From Sabethes cyaneus (taxonomy: Eukaryota; Arthropoda; Insecta; Diptera; Culicidae), in the NCBI RefSeq assembly GCF_943734655.1, contig NC_071354.1, positions 903,001 to 967,000 on the forward strand: DNA of 64,000 nt. Direction: 5' to 3'. This document shows, one piece after another, positions 9,925 to 23,329 of this stretch. Below the pieces are notes generated by a model. The model was given only the letters and a program-made list of their open reading frames with translations. It was not told where the DNA came from and ran no database searches. The stretch's first letter is position 1. The number at the start of each line of letters is the position of its first letter. The position numbers and the translations under genes were made by a program.

Positions 9925-12924
9925 AATTTTTTTGCAAGTAAACTAAAATAATAAGCGATACGTATTTCTGTCTTGTCCATCAATTTTCGTATTATGGTGC
10001 TCTTACGGTGGCACGGAAGCAAGAAAAAGTAAAATAATAACCTTCCATGGGAAATTTATCACACTCAATTAGCTGTATTAGTTGTTTTTATCACCATCCG
10101 AAAAAATTAAATTTTTTTAATTCAAACGTTACTTAAATAAATTTAGCTATTTCATCTATATATTTTTGATAATGAGACTTATGTTGCAATAGTATTAATA
10201 AAATAAAAATATCATGAATCCAGTATAGCCATATATGCACCTCTCCATAAATATCGAGGTAATAACCCCTTATATATAGATATATTCATTATTTGTTATA
10301 TCAAATTCGTCTACATGATCGGGGCTGGTGATTGCTACTACAGCTAATTATTTTAAAGAAATTAATATACATCATAGAGCTTTCCCAATTTTAGCATCAA
10401 ATACATCGAAAGGTTATTCCCATGATGGCAACTGCTAATTATTCGGGAAATTGGGTAACAGTATTAATCAATTCGCAGCAACAAATGGAAACAGCTTTTC
10501 AGCCTACCGAAAATTCCACCTCACCAATGCAGTTGCGCAGCCATTCATTTTCACTGGAATTTCGTTTATTTATTTGAATCCAAATTGCATCACATCCCAT
10601 GTTCGCTTCACATGGTTTCACTTCACTCAGCACGCTGTTACGTCTGTTCTGCCCCATTGGAATGCAATTTTTTCGTAGTCATTTATTTCCGCAAATACAC
10701 GCTGCCACACAAAATGCAACTTGGTTCCGAGTTACGAAAAGAGAAACATGCGGGGAACGACTCTTACCAGTATCATCGCAGACCACCAAATGTACATAGT
10801 GAGTAGGATCATCTGCATTTTAATTCGAATAACATCGTTGTTGGAACATGCCGTCCTGTTTTCCATCATCATCATCCCCCTTATCCCACGATAATCGTGG
10901 TGAATTGCATCCTTTCTACGATTCCGCTGCATACCGGGGTGAAAACTGGCTTGTTTTAAATTTTATTTGATTATTTCTACAAACGGATAAAATTGTTAAC
11001 GAGCTGCGTGTCGCGGTTACCGCGTAGGAAGTACACCTTCCGTTCATATCGATACTCCAGCACCCACCCGATCATTTTTACGACCCACATTGAAGGGAGA
11101 TTTCCCATTGCATAATTGATAGCGATGATTGGGGAATGAAACAGGGAATTTCCACTCACCACCCAATCAGGGAAAGCCAACCGTAGGTCCACAACCAGAC
11201 TCATTTACATAAAACTGGTTCGTTTTTTCACACCAGGAGGATGCGGAAATTTTATACGACAGTGTTTACATCAGCCATTCATTGACGTGGTGTGGCAAGT
11301 GTTTGACCACGCGTGTCGACCGGGGGGTCATATGCACGTTGTATTGAACCCGGGAACATCTGTTTACATTGCGGCTTTATTTGGCAAAATGACCAGAACG
11401 AACATGACATGCTCATGTTCGGGAATTAGGGATTTGCAGTATAATTATATTTGAAAAGGCAAATTGACTACAGCAAGTCGTCACTTACTTTTGCCATACA
11501 CATTGTGATTAGATTAAAATAATTTTGGTGAACCAATGGATCTTGAGGACCAATGGGTGTGGAATATTTCTTATTATTTATATTCAATATCTCAATGATA
11601 AGTACCATTAAATGTTAGTTGTTTTGAACAATAATAATGAACTACTGGTCTTTCTTGCATCTAAAGCATCGTTCCTCAATATCTTACGCTTGTCTAAGTA
11701 ATAATAATTTATTTTATGTATTTTTTCAGTCGGAATTTAAAACATTTTTCAAATATCCTAATCAATTACTTATACGATAACTAATTCATAACATGCAGGT
11801 TTGACATTAGAAAAGCTTTTGTTAAGTTTCGATTGTAAAATAGGAATAAATTCGAAAATATACAACACGATGTAAAAAATGGTGACTTTTTTCGTCCGGG
11901 TACGATCAACGTAAAATTATTATAAAATGACTAGACCGTTTATTGAGCAGTGTATAACACAATTAGCAACTGAGAAAAGTATTAGTTTCAGAAACTGAGT
12001 TGAATAAAAGCACTCGGCGTGTAGGGCCTCGCTTAATACTTCAGTTTCCATAGCGATTGCTAAACCTTTTTAGGAGAAATTCAAAACCGCAGTCTTCTTA
12101 TTGCAAAAGGGTACATACACTACATAATTTTTTTAATTTGGTTTCTAAGTCTGAAATATTAAATTATATTATTTTAATAACATACTATTGTGCAATATGA
12201 AATGATTTGATTTCTATCATTTTTGTTTTACTCTGCAGTGTCTTTCATTTTAGACAACTTCAATGATCAAATCACACTGCTCGGTGAATAAAATTGGCCT
12301 ACAAATACTGGCAAACGCACTATTTATAAGCCCCTGAGCTCTTTCACAACAATTGTGCAGATGAAGGCGATCACTTTGTATCCCGTATTGTGTTCACCCT
12401 TTATCCGTGCTGCTGGTGGTCAAAGGCGCAAATTACCTGTACTTCAATCGAAATTTAAATTATAATTAAATCAGCCATCCGCAGGATCAAATTTCAACCA
12501 ATTCGAACTTTCCAACAACCAATTGTGGCAACAACAGCAACAGCATGACTGAATAAAACCACAACTTGGTATGTGCAAAATGGAATTAAAACTTTTGTAT
12601 AGAGTTTGATCGGTTAATTAAAAATAAATCACATCTTCATTCAAGCCAAACAAAAAGTTTAATCATGATGATTACATTTTCCCAGCGGAAAGATATAAAT
12701 TTAGTATGAATACAATTATACTTGTATCGATTTATCCCAATTCATAATAGCGATTAATTTCTGTTCATATTGCTAAATAATGGTAATCATATTTTTCGGT
12801 AAATGATTTTTTTTCATACATTTTTATTTGAAACGGTATTATACACATTAACCATATAAGCAATATAAAAAGTGCCGATTGAAAGACTAGGTGCTATATT
12901 CCGTTATCGAAAGTTGGTCATCTG
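9925..12924. other. noncoding region
   Basis: AT-rich DNA. No exon, RNA gene or transposon termini could be supported. A TATTTATAAGC motif at about 12322 is followed at 12361 by a 34-codon ORF, too short to call. Confidence 0.5.
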
Positions 12925-13090
12925 TTTTAACACGCCAGACTTCGCAGCCAGCTGTTTGAGTACAGGACAATTGTGGAGATAGTACTACAATCCTGCTGGC
13001 TCTTACAGCCTCTCCCTGCCAAGATTCAAACACACAACGACTGGTGTACCAGGGTCATACCTTGAGGCCAACTGGGAGGCTTGTATCTTT
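12925..13090 (-). mobile_element. tRNA-derived SINE, family 1, well-preserved copy
   Basis: Read on the minus strand: head CTCCCAGTTGGCCTCAAGG (A-box region), then GTTTGAATCTTGG (B box, plus-strand 13019-13031), GGGAGAGGCTGTAAGAGCC, GATTGTAGTACTATC, and the body ACAATTGTCCTGTACTC followed by GGCTGCGAAGTCTGG. A and B boxes are the internal RNA polymerase III promoter inherited from a tRNA. It shares body and order with the plus-strand copy near 5.9-6.0 kb. Confidence 0.8.
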
Positions 13091-13789
13091 AAAAAGTAAA
13101 ATCACCAGGTCATCAAGCTACTAAGACCGGATCTGATAAATCAAAAGATGAAACAATCACGATAGTACAATTCTGGTCATAATACCCATTTTTTCTATGG
13201 ATTATATCTACACTATCTATTTTATATCTACACGTGCGCAAGACTCCGACGATACGCATTATCCAGTATCGTTTGCCGATGTGTACTTTAAAGTATCGCT
13301 ATTGAATTAGCGAACTGCTAATTAACCACACTTGAGTATCGGTGTATTCACCCTTTACTCTTCATATTTTTACTACTTTTCAATATTAACCTCGCCTCCA
13401 GAGGTAGGGAGCGTGGAATCTGGTTATAGTTTGGTTCTCGGACAAGTAGCCTAAGTAGCACACTTTCGATACTTTTAATTGTAATACTTATTATAAACTT
13501 CAGTTTAGTCTGCTCAACTGTTTCAGTAAGTGTGCTAGTAGGGAAGCTTCATTGCGCACCTGGAGCTTTGTAACCACCCCCGATAAGAAGCCCATGTCGC
13601 CTATAAACCCATGTTATTTGTGTACATGTACATTTGTGCATGTTTTTCCCTTTTTCCATCAAACTTGCAACTATGCATTACATTTGAAAATGTTATGATT
13701 TGTCCGTGGACGAGGGGCTTCATTACACTCCGCGAGCCAGTACTCAGTACCACTTATAACTTAGTTTTATTGTTAGTAATACAGAATTC
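13091..13789. other. noncoding region
   Basis: No gene or defined mobile element. Short inverted motifs such as TAGCACACTT / AAGTGTGCTA (about 13456 and 13529) were seen but not explained. Confidence 0.45.
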
Positions 13790-13920
13790 AGTATAAAGGA
13801 AGGGCGTACGAAGAGGTGCCTGAGAATAGATCCATGCCAAAAGTTATTTGACATTGAATGACTTGATTTTACCAACATTTGAACCCACGACCGCTCACTT
13901 GCCAAAGCAGGCTCGGGAAC
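13790..13920 (-). mobile_element. tRNA-derived SINE, family 2, degenerate copy
   Basis: The plus strand reads ATGCCAAAAGTTATTTGAC, ATTGAATGACTTGATT, then CATTTGAACCCACGACCG (inverted B box) and GCCAAAGCAGGCTCGGG. These align in order with the reverse complement of 45490-45640 and with 57190-57285. An adjoining TA microsatellite lies at about 13924-13936. Confidence 0.65.
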
Positions 13921-13936
13921 CGTATATATATATATA

Positions 13937-16689
13937 ACTTTTCAATACCTATAATTTATTTACAGGTTATAATAAAATATTCATCGTTACTTCGAATATC
14001 TTTCTTGATAGCAACATTTTTAAATACCTTTTGTAAAAAGTATCGCTGAATTTCGTTTCTTGAGATATGTTTTCTGTTTTGCTTTTTGCTTATTTAAACA
14101 CTTTTACATAAAATATAGCTTATAACTAATAGAAACAATGTAAACAAAAATTAGCCCAACAAAAATGTTATATTTTAAAATTTATATTTTTATATAAATT
14201 CTGTATAAATTCAATTCAGGGAAATTAAATAAAAAAACTTGGCTTCTCCCCACCAGGTTCAAAACCGAACGTGCACTATTATTATGCTCCGTTCCCTTTC
14301 TGTCCTGCTGATACATACAACAGCTGTCAATTTGAAGGGAAATTTCCCGCTTTCTACGGGAAAACTGTCGGACGCATTACAAAACAGAGCTTGCAAAGTC
14401 TGATAAAACTTAGTAGACTCCGCTGAAGAAGCCGAGTGTGCTACGAAAAGCTTATTTCTTGTTTGTATTCCACCAGAATGAAATTAAAATTGATGGTCTG
14501 GCGCTGGCACTGTTGGCTGACTATCGGTTGGCTGGACTCTCGTGCCTGGTATGTGCTTGGCTCGCTTTGGCAGCTGATGTTCTCTGTCGTTGATAGTCGA
14601 AAAAATTCAATTGCCCCCGTATCGAAGTCGGACTGCACACATGTGAGAGTATGGGTGTTGTATTTGGACAGGTCCAGTTTCGGAATAATCCCATTCTGTT
14701 GAAAAATCTGTACGTCAACTGGTGAACGAAGTTTTTTTTTCGTTGTATACGCTCTATTTCAGAGACTCACGTAGCTCGATCATTGATTTCATGTGGCACA
14801 ATATCTTCCGGGGTAGATAAGTTTTTATTGCTGTTTAAGTAGAGACTGATTGAGCCAGAACTATGCAAATATACGTAATTTTATGCACCAATGCTACTCT
14901 TACGGTGTCTGAGCGTTAAATGCAATCTTATTTAAAAATATGTATATCAAGAAATTCAATAATTCTGATGGATAAAGCGAAACGAAGTGAATCTATTTAT
15001 CAAATAAAGTGCGGATATAAATTTGGCAACTACCTAGTCATCATTTTTTTCTCTCCCATTCAAATTAAGCCCTTGAACATCGCTCCACCATATGAAGCAT
15101 GGATTGCTTTGAAGTCTCTTGGCGCAGTGGAATGGCCACTGAACCGTTGAATTGATTCGCCAATCGGATTTATCCATATCAATCAACTGTGATACGTGAC
15201 ATCATATTGATTAATCTAACAACACTTAAATTGCGATGATCTTTTTTTTTTGATTTCAATATCTGTTTATGTATATCTTTTCCTCATAAAATGAGTGTGT
15301 TTGGGGTTTATTTTAAAATCTTTATACATCTTGTTTCCAGTGATAAATTTTCATTTCACTTAGCTTAGCGGCCGTGGTACTGAACAATCTGTTTATTGTT
15401 AATGAGTATCATCGTCAAAAGAATCACGGAATAGTGGAAGAGTGCCACTGCACTTTTTGCGTCATATTAGTTCAAATGAACGTTTCCGTTTTTTTTGCAT
15501 TTGCAGTTACTTTTGTTCGCCAATTTTATACATTTTAATAATAATAAAATTTTACGACATTAGAGAGCCACGTTTTCCCTGTTCAGCAGACAAACATGCA
15601 AGTGAAAGCATATCCACTATACTGGAGTTAGAGGAAAAGCCAAATGGTCGGTGGACGGGTGTGAAATTGCATTCATTCCATTCAAAAGTGAACTTGAGCG
15701 AATCCAACAGGAAGAGCTCGCCGCCGACGCATGTTCCGGAATAGGGTAGATTCACGGCATCACCGATCGGCTTATGACTCTGTATTTAAACGGAATGTTT
15801 ACATGCATGCTCTGTAGTAATTCCTGTTTGTGCTTCCTCGGATCATCCTCCTCCTTTATATGAGAGCAGCTTCGTTGAGGCGAAGTTCCGTTTTTTCGTG
15901 AAATGATGGGCTACAGTTCACAAACTTTTTGTTATCCTTTTTCCGCTTTTCAGTTAATATTTTCCTATCCTCTTAGCAAATTGGATTTAGAGCTGAACAC
16001 TATCCTTGCGCTTCTGCAAACGGCGAAACAGCACAAACAGGCTACGGATGGCTGGTAAAGTGTGTATCATACAACAATTAAGTATTATTTTTCATCGTTT
16101 ATCCTTGTTTCCGCTGGGAGCGGGTTATGTTTTTTTGCTGTTGCTCAGGCTATTATATGAATAAAAATAATAGTGACAAGTATTCGCTTCATTCATTACT
16201 GTTTATTATTAACGGGATCTCGTTGCGGAGTATTGATTTTCAAATGGTAATAGAATACTAAATCACTATCATTGGCGTTAATAAACCACTATTCTAAACC
16301 ACAAAATGTCGTGTTCAAAAGTTCGCTCTGACACAATTAATATTGAGATCTTAGATTGAATTTGTATGAACAAAATTGGATAAAACAGCTTAGTGATGAA
16401 AAACGAAAATAGTACATCGAAATCATTTATTGACTTTTAATTAACGTAACTTGGAGTCAATTTCTTTGTAAGCAGGTTCAGCATTGATGTCATGCATAAA
16501 CAATATACAATTTGCTGTCAGTCTAGTTATTACATTTTCACAGCATTACCTTACACGCTCCAAATTTCGCCAACATACGCAAGAGCGATGAACCCAACCA
16601 ACCCGGAACGCGACCGCCAACCACATTCGGGACAATTTATTACTGGTCAGCGCCCGTCGGATCCAGCATGGCTTTGTTTTAATAGATTT
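13937..16689. other. noncoding region
   Basis: Only short, unsupported open frames occur here. No splice-linked exons, TIRs or SINE boxes were recognised. Confidence 0.45.
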
Positions 16690-16693
16690 AGGC

Positions 16694-16700
16694 TATAAAT
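16694..16700 (+). promoter_or_regulatory. candidate TATA box
   Basis: GGCTATAAATATCG sits at the start of a segment clearly less AT-rich than its surroundings. A transcript would start roughly 30 bp downstream. This is the best TATA-like candidate I saw in the 13-22 kb stretch. No downstream gene was recognised, so the call rests on the motif and the composition change. Confidence 0.35.
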
Positions 16701-16850
16701 ATCGTAGTACAGCTAACTCTGCGTCCGGTTTCAGGTTCAATGTTAACATCGTGCTAGATGCCTGGCGCGAGTCCGTTTCGAGTTCGCTGATTGGATCACT
16801 CGTCCGACCACAGAGTTTAAATCGAATTTCAGCTAGTCAGTGACACAAAT

Positions 16851-17024
16851 ATGCTGCTTACTGCTGTGTCCTGCGGTGGCCACCATCGCATTCGGGAGCG
16901 CTCGCCGCCAAACTGGATAAAGTATGTTTACAACCCGCACTCGTTGTCAGATGACCGATGCTACTTTCACTGCATTGAGAGAAAGCAGCGGAAGCGGTCC
17001 CAAACTCACACACATGCTGATTAG
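16851..17024 (+). CDS. possible small ORF in a putative first exon
   Basis: Starting at ATG there are 57 codons, beginning MLLTAVSCGGHHRIRERSPP and ending KRSQTHTHAD with TAG. The context is a TATAAAT motif 150 bp upstream and a splice-donor-like GTATGT directly after the stop (TTAG|GTATGT at 17024-17030). No family was recognised and there is no convincing signal peptide or domain. It could equally be an untranslated first exon of a gene whose remaining exons lie elsewhere, or chance. The ATG context ACAAATATG is acceptable for insects. Confidence 0.2.
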   Translation: MLLTAVSCGGHHRIRERSPPNWIKYVYNPHSLSDDRCYFHCIERKQRKRSQTHTHAD

Positions 17025-17030
17025 GTATGT

Positions 17031-20000
17031 ATCAGCTAAAAAATGATTAGTTAGTCAGTTGATAGTCTCAATTGCATCAAGTGATGAGTTCGATAATAGG
17101 TGCTGTTAATTGAGCGGACAAAAAAAGTATTATGCAACGTTAGTAGCGTGCAACTGTAAGAACCAGTTGAAATGAATGTTTATTAGAAATTGAACAACAG
17201 AATGTAGAAAAGGCAGTCTACGCATATTGCATTTGCATTGATGTAATGTGCGAAAATTCGTTTTATTCAATGAGAAAAACCACAGTAACGGACTGAAACA
17301 TCGGCGGGAAAGCTACGTAGAAGAATGTCAAAGCGTATTTAGCAGCTCCAAATTGTATTTATTTCAACATACAACATACAGTATGTTACATAATGATTTT
17401 TTATTATGTTTACCAGTCTGGTCGATATCATAGTGAAGAGAAGCGATTTTAATTCACTCGCAAAGTATTTGATACATTAGAGATATTTGCTGTTATATAA
17501 CATTTTGAAATAATAGTAGTAATTAATTCTGTTTTGATTTTGTTATTTCAAAATTATATAGACAAATATTGGATATTCTATTTAAAATAGGGAAATGATA
17601 TTTATTTATTTATGCGTCAAGCAAGTGTGGACTACATTCAGTTATAATAATATTACCATATCTGCTTATATTTATATTAATTGATTAATTGAAATTTATA
17701 TTGTACTGTTTTTGAATAACAATATGATTACAATTCAGTACATAAAAATGTCAATTCATTTGCAATTCTAGTTGTAAAGCCTCATCATACGACCAACTGA
17801 ATATATATGCAAACATAAATAAACGAAGGGAAGAAACTATTTTTCCACGTTATTACTCAACTCACTATTGCTGACAAGAGCAAAACTCAAAATCAAGTAA
17901 TCTGTTGCCGTGGTCCAATCATCTACAAATTTTCCGCTCAACACCTAAGTTTAAGCACTTTGAGGAAATTCAGATTGGCTTCAGTTCTATATTCTATTTC
18001 ATTAGTTCAGTTTATAGATTGTTCTAATCTATTGTTAAGCCTACAAAGAAAGGCCAACGAGTTTATTTACAAACAGGAACTATGTAAATAGGTTGATATA
18101 TTCCCTTGTTCTTTGAGTCAATTGAATATTCGGAATTAAAAAGTTCCTCGATAAAAGAGAAGTTGGATAACGTTGGACATATTTACTATACACTGTATAC
18201 CACTTGCCAGAATTAAAGTGATACTTACTTCTTTTATTTCATTTTAGGTATTTGGTGTTGGGTAAAACATTTATGTCCGAGATTTCAGAAAAACAATCAA
18301 ACAAACAAAGCCGATTTTAATAGAAATAAACAGACAAAATTTATTTACCTTTATTTGTTGTGATATATAAATTAAAAAAGAACTACCAGGAAATATTAAA
18401 ATGTTATATATTGTTGCATTCTTGCATATTTATGCATTATTCAATTCAGTATTCATTCAATTAGAACTAAAAATACGATGGAAGAAGCTTATGCCATTAA
18501 TTAAATACCATTCCTCATAGCTTGTTAACTTGTACAAGTTGAATAATTAAAATTTCACGACCATATAAATAACCAGCCCACTGGTGTCACTAACAAATCT
18601 CTCAGAAAACGATAACCTCAACAGTCTCCAACACTGCACTGGTGTTGACATAATCTCCCTAGCGGTTTAGTCTCCAAGAATGCTACGCGCAAATGCTGCA
18701 GCCATCAAAAATGCACCTCGACTATGTGACCGCTAAAAGCTCTTCTTGATACAAGCGACACTGGCACTCCGGGTGGATCTTCCGTATTCAACCCACTGTC
18801 TCTGTAAGCGGATTTACGCATTTCTCCTAATGCCCTGCACTGGTCGCTTTGGTGGCGTTATTTCATTTGCGCCAAGCCTCTGTCTCTGTGTAGAGCAGTG
18901 GACATCAGCTGCATTCAAGAATCCTTTATTCCTATTCTTCTTTGAACCATTCCAGCAGCACTATTTAGCACCTATTTTTTGTCGCTTGTGTGCTTTGCCA
19001 TGGGTAGAACAATGCATGGTTTGGTTTAGGAAAACGCGCATTGGTCCTCCTGCAGTGCATTAAACCGCAGCAAAAAGCCTACCAGCCAGCACTAGCACTA
19101 GAGGTGGATGCATTGCATATCTCTTCGAAGCTAGCGGGCGGACGTTGGGGCCTGGAGCGATGGAATCCTGGTAAGACCTCAAGCCCATAAAGTAAAACGT
19201 TTTCACCAAATGCCACTTCTAAAAGGATGCAAGTGAAGTGTTCGGTTACTTTGCGAAGAGTCTGCTAAGTTGATAGGAAACACTTATCCTTCCCGTACTC
19301 GTCAGCATCACGTTTAGGTATGCATACAAGCTAAACAACCTAGAATTTTAGTACAATAAAAAGTGAAACTAATGCTGTCACAGCTCACAGCTGAATGCTT
19401 GGTTTATTGTACTATTTGTTTATCACTTTCTAAAATGTACCAAGTAGTAAGTCTGAAAGTTATATTTCAGTATATATCGGTTAAAGGCGAAATAGTTTTG
19501 TCAATTAGAAAATTATAATACTTTTTTTGATCTCATCAGATTTCGTAACTATCTAAATGATTTTTGTCTGTCTAAGTGTCTATACTAGTTGAGCTTATTA
19601 TAGAGTGGTTTAACCGTGTGTCTATACTAAATCTATTTAATTTACCTAATATTATTTGCTTAATAATCAGAATGAATTGAAGAAGACTGAAATGGGAAGT
19701 TAATTACAAAAGGAGGCCTGCTTGAATATTATTACGGTTGTTTAATATATAAAAATCAAAGCATTTCACTTCCCCAAATTTGATTCAAGTGAATAAACCC
19801 TATATTAACTATTTTATTTTAGAATTATACAACAAATCGCCGAAAAGATAACAACTTCTACTACAAATACAAAACGTTCAGTTGCGCTATTAGATCCAAT
19901 AATATAATGATTGCGTGTAAAACAGAAACAAAATCGATTTGGTTGAATAAATATAACGCGTAAAACATTAAAACAATTATTGCAAATGCAAGATGTAGAC

Positions 20001-22125
20001 AAAAAGAATAATCTACTAAATCATAAAAATATTAGAACATAAGGCATAAAATCGATTATATTCAAAAGTACAAAGCTTAGATAAAACGTGCGAATTCACA
20101 TTATCTTGAAATCTATTGGTTAAAAAATTGTGTTTTACTTTGTGAAAATTCTTTGCAATAGAACGCATCATACCAGTGCATTAAACGATAAATTCTTATC
20201 TAATTCATTTCCAAGCTTGACAACATTCCTGCTGGTTCCAACAATACTGCGATATTATTAATGATGTATTTTGATTATGCATTATTAAATCACGGATGAA
20301 CTGGTACGGATAGCTGCAGGAGGCAAATCGTGCCTAGAGGCGTCCATGTTGGCTTTAAGATTTCATTATTGTGGATTTTCTGCTATTCCTGCTGTCAATC
20401 TAGCGGATCATCTGAACACTGGAACGGTCATGTGCCAGAAAGAACAATGCCGGAAAAATGAATCTTGGCCTTGCAGAAAATGATGAAATGTGACGGAAAC
20501 AAACTCCCATTTACTAAGACTGAAACTGAGATTTGTTTCCTGGATGCAGAAAATCTTAATAGCTGTGTGGAAAGACACAGGAAGAGAATAATTTGTACAT
20601 CTGTTCTCTAGGAAGATATTCATATTCGTCCTATTTCATATAAGATGTAACACAGGAAAATATATGTACACAAAAAGTTGGTTTTATTTCTAAACTGCCA
20701 AGAATATATTTCATTCTAAACTATACCATCGAATAGACAAAAACACCGAAGTTGATCTTTTATAGATGATTTTTTAACAGTGTACATATAAGTAAGTTAT
20801 TATCTTCTTACTGGTTTGCTGCTACATGGAAGAAAAAAATAATTGTTTGGAAAATGTGTCAATGTCGATAAAGTAGATATCTAACAATTGTTAGGTTGTT
20901 TAGTCTTGCAAAACATTCGCACGTACTTCAAAAAAGAATTTGTTACCAAAGCGCGCGCTTTCAAACTGATACGATGTAATCCATCATTAATATAGCGTTA
21001 TCGCACATCGTCAAATTTCTCGTACCTATTACATGATATGTAATTATATATTGTTGTTAGTTTGAAAATAAGCAGCTGTCTATAGTACATAGTCTATAGT
21101 GGTAGTCTCGAACAAGGCGCAATTCTTAAAGAAATGTTTTGCACAATGTGATAATCGTTTTACCGATACACATAGTATTGCATCCCTACATCACACTTTG
21201 TTTGGTTTGCTACATTGAAGTATAGTTTATTCTTAACTCATGCCTGAGGTAGAGTACTACTGTATGTGGAGAAGGAAGGAAAAACTTTTCGAAAAATATA
21301 AATTTTCAATAAAAATGCTGATGATTTATTAGTTAGAGCACGAGTTCAGTCAGAGAAATATCGCAAAATATGATGAATTGAAGGGCGGTACAGGCAGCTA
21401 CTCGGGCTGACTTGTGTTGAGCAGCAGAGGATACGAGATTGGCTTTTCCTCCTTTCTCTGTCAGGAAATTCTGTTTGAACGAAAAGAAGTTAGTAGATCT
21501 CGTTTTTTCTTCGCCGTTTCCCGTCGGTTTATTTTTGTTCCGATTTCACACAGGATGATAACGAGCCAACAAACCGATCAACATTATATTTCCTTCATTC
21601 TGCTGTTGTAAGAATGCACAAAAAATATTTCTCTGATTATTGATAAATTTGATCAGAGCCACCGCCGAAGATTCATATATGCAACTTTCAAGTCTTGCTT
21701 GCTTCAAAGAGTATACATGCATATCTGCAATTCTGAAGATAGTTTCTTCGCTGACTGGCAATTTTGATGCAACAGTTTACGCCAACTTGTTATGTTGAAT
21801 CGTGCAGGGTGCATCTAATCCTATAGCTCTATTTATATATCATATGGTAAATTCAAACAGAAATAGCAGACTTCAAAATTCTTGCAATTGAATATTATTA
21901 TTAAAGGAATAACTTTATGCGTTCATCTTTTTCGTTCTTCTCATGTACAAGAGAGTTATCTAATTTCATTGAAAATAACCACAAACCCAACACATTCGTG
22001 ATACACTCTACTTGGTTTTCATTTAGCTCATTTGCAAGTTTTGGAGTGCCAACTTAAAAGAAAATAGGGTACCAAATCAGCATTCGGTTTTATATTTTTC
22101 TTATTTACTAACTTATTCTGGTGCG
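17031..22125. other. noncoding region with an unclassified GC-richer patch at 18.6-19.3 kb
   Basis: Mostly AT-rich DNA without supportable exons. The patch at about 18600-19330 is compositionally different and has worn frames, for example CIAYLFEASGRTLGPGAMES on the plus strand near 19110, and ILLMPCTG-like pieces near 18820. It looks like old retroelement debris but was not matched to a family. Confidence 0.4.
19349..19414. repeat. short inverted repeat
   Basis: Perfect 12-bp arms TAGTACAATAAA (19349-19360) and TTTATTGTACTA (19403-19414) flank a 42-bp centre that contains CAGCTCACAGCTG. It may be a small hairpin or part of a decayed MITE. Confidence 0.5.
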
Positions 22126-22745
22126 ATGTTTACCTGCATAACATTGTTCCGCCAACAAACTCATGTTCATGGCTGTCCGTCTCCAATTTTCCGAATGTTC
22201 CACACTTTCCAGGCCTTGCTTGGTATAACCATCCAGCACGCTGTGCACCGCTGCGTCTGGTATCCAGTGGATTCGAGGCTAATGCCGCGGGGTTTTGTTC
22301 GGCATTTTCACAACATGTGCTGTCCATTAGCTTAGCTAAGCTTTAGCAACTTCCTAAATACTGGGCTTGCTGAAGAGCTGCCCCTGCTCGTAGTTCATTA
22401 CCCCGCCAAAGACAGTCCTAAGCACACGACATGCAAAAACGGCCAGTGCTTTCAACTCCCCGTCGAGCATTTGCAGTTGTTATGCGACGTTATCAACGAC
22501 CCGACGTCATTATCCTGCTAACAGATACTTGGCTTTAGACGTATTCACCACTAATCCAACCTTCAGTGTATCACGTTTCAGCTTGTTATACTGCACAGCA
22601 AGCACCTAGAACATCCTTCCGACATTGTTCGGACCTTTCATAACACCTTCTAGCGCGCTGTTGAACACGAGGTAGGAAATACCATCGCCTTGTCGAAGTC
22701 CCCTGCGTGTTTCAAACAGGCTTGGATCCGTATTCTCACTATCAT
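22126..22745 (-). pseudogene. decayed LINE family A fragment (C-terminal part of the RT ORF)
   Basis: On the minus strand, reading right to left, pieces of the family A ORF appear in order: SLFETRRGLRQGDGISYLVF (about 22680), KALAVFACRVLRTVFGG (about 22430), and NPLDTRRSGAQRAGWLYQA (about 22240). Multiple stops and frame changes occur. The matching upstream segment lies at 23160-23275, separated by about 400 bp of unrelated DNA, so the copy has been split. Confidence 0.7.
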
Positions 22746-23159
22746 CTTACTTTTATTTTTTAGGGCAGAGCACACTTTGCGATTCTGAAAGGGTGATCCT
22801 GGTCACCTGGGTTTCTGTACAAATCATTGCCATCTGGATCTGCTGCCGTCAGAAATAAAAAACAATCTAACGATATTTGGATTTCGGCGTGATTGTGTTG
22901 CCTACTTCAACGGGAAGAATCAGCAAAATGAATAAAGTAGTTTTAGGATATTGGAAGATAATCTGGGTTCAACTATATTGTAGTATTTTATAAGGCACAT
23001 TGCGCTACAAATTTGTGAAATAAACTAAACTAAATGGTGAGGGTGACTATAAGAACCCATGAGTGAAGTGGGGTGAGTGAGGTAACTGCGAGAATAGGGT
23101 ACTTGATTACGCGCCCGATATCCTCACAAGCCACTGTGACTGTACACTATGCATCGTAT

Positions 23160-23275
23160 AGCCTTAATCAGTCTTTTCAGCTTCCCAGAAAAGGCGTTTT
23201 CGTTCATAATTTTCCGTAGCTGTTCACGGTCAATAGTTTCGTAGGTCGCCTTGATGTAATATGTTACGCGTACTC
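23160..23275 (-). pseudogene. decayed LINE family A fragment (palm region)
   Basis: The minus strand reads KATYETIDREQLRKIMNE followed by AFSGKLKRLIKA. This is the segment that in copy 1 reads FKAAYDTVDRDKLWQIMHEY and then FPDKLTRLIRA. It belongs to the same insertion as 22126-22745. Confidence 0.7.
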
Positions 23276-23329
23276 TATCTTGGAAATTTACGGCAATATC
23301 AAACGGATGTGTCCAAAATAAGATTGGTG

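Noticed and set aside
12361..12465. Short ATG frame (MKAITLYPVLC) after a TATTTATAAG motif
   Set aside because: Only 34 codons, no domain, no splice or poly(A) support; the TATA-like match is weak evidence in AT-rich DNA.
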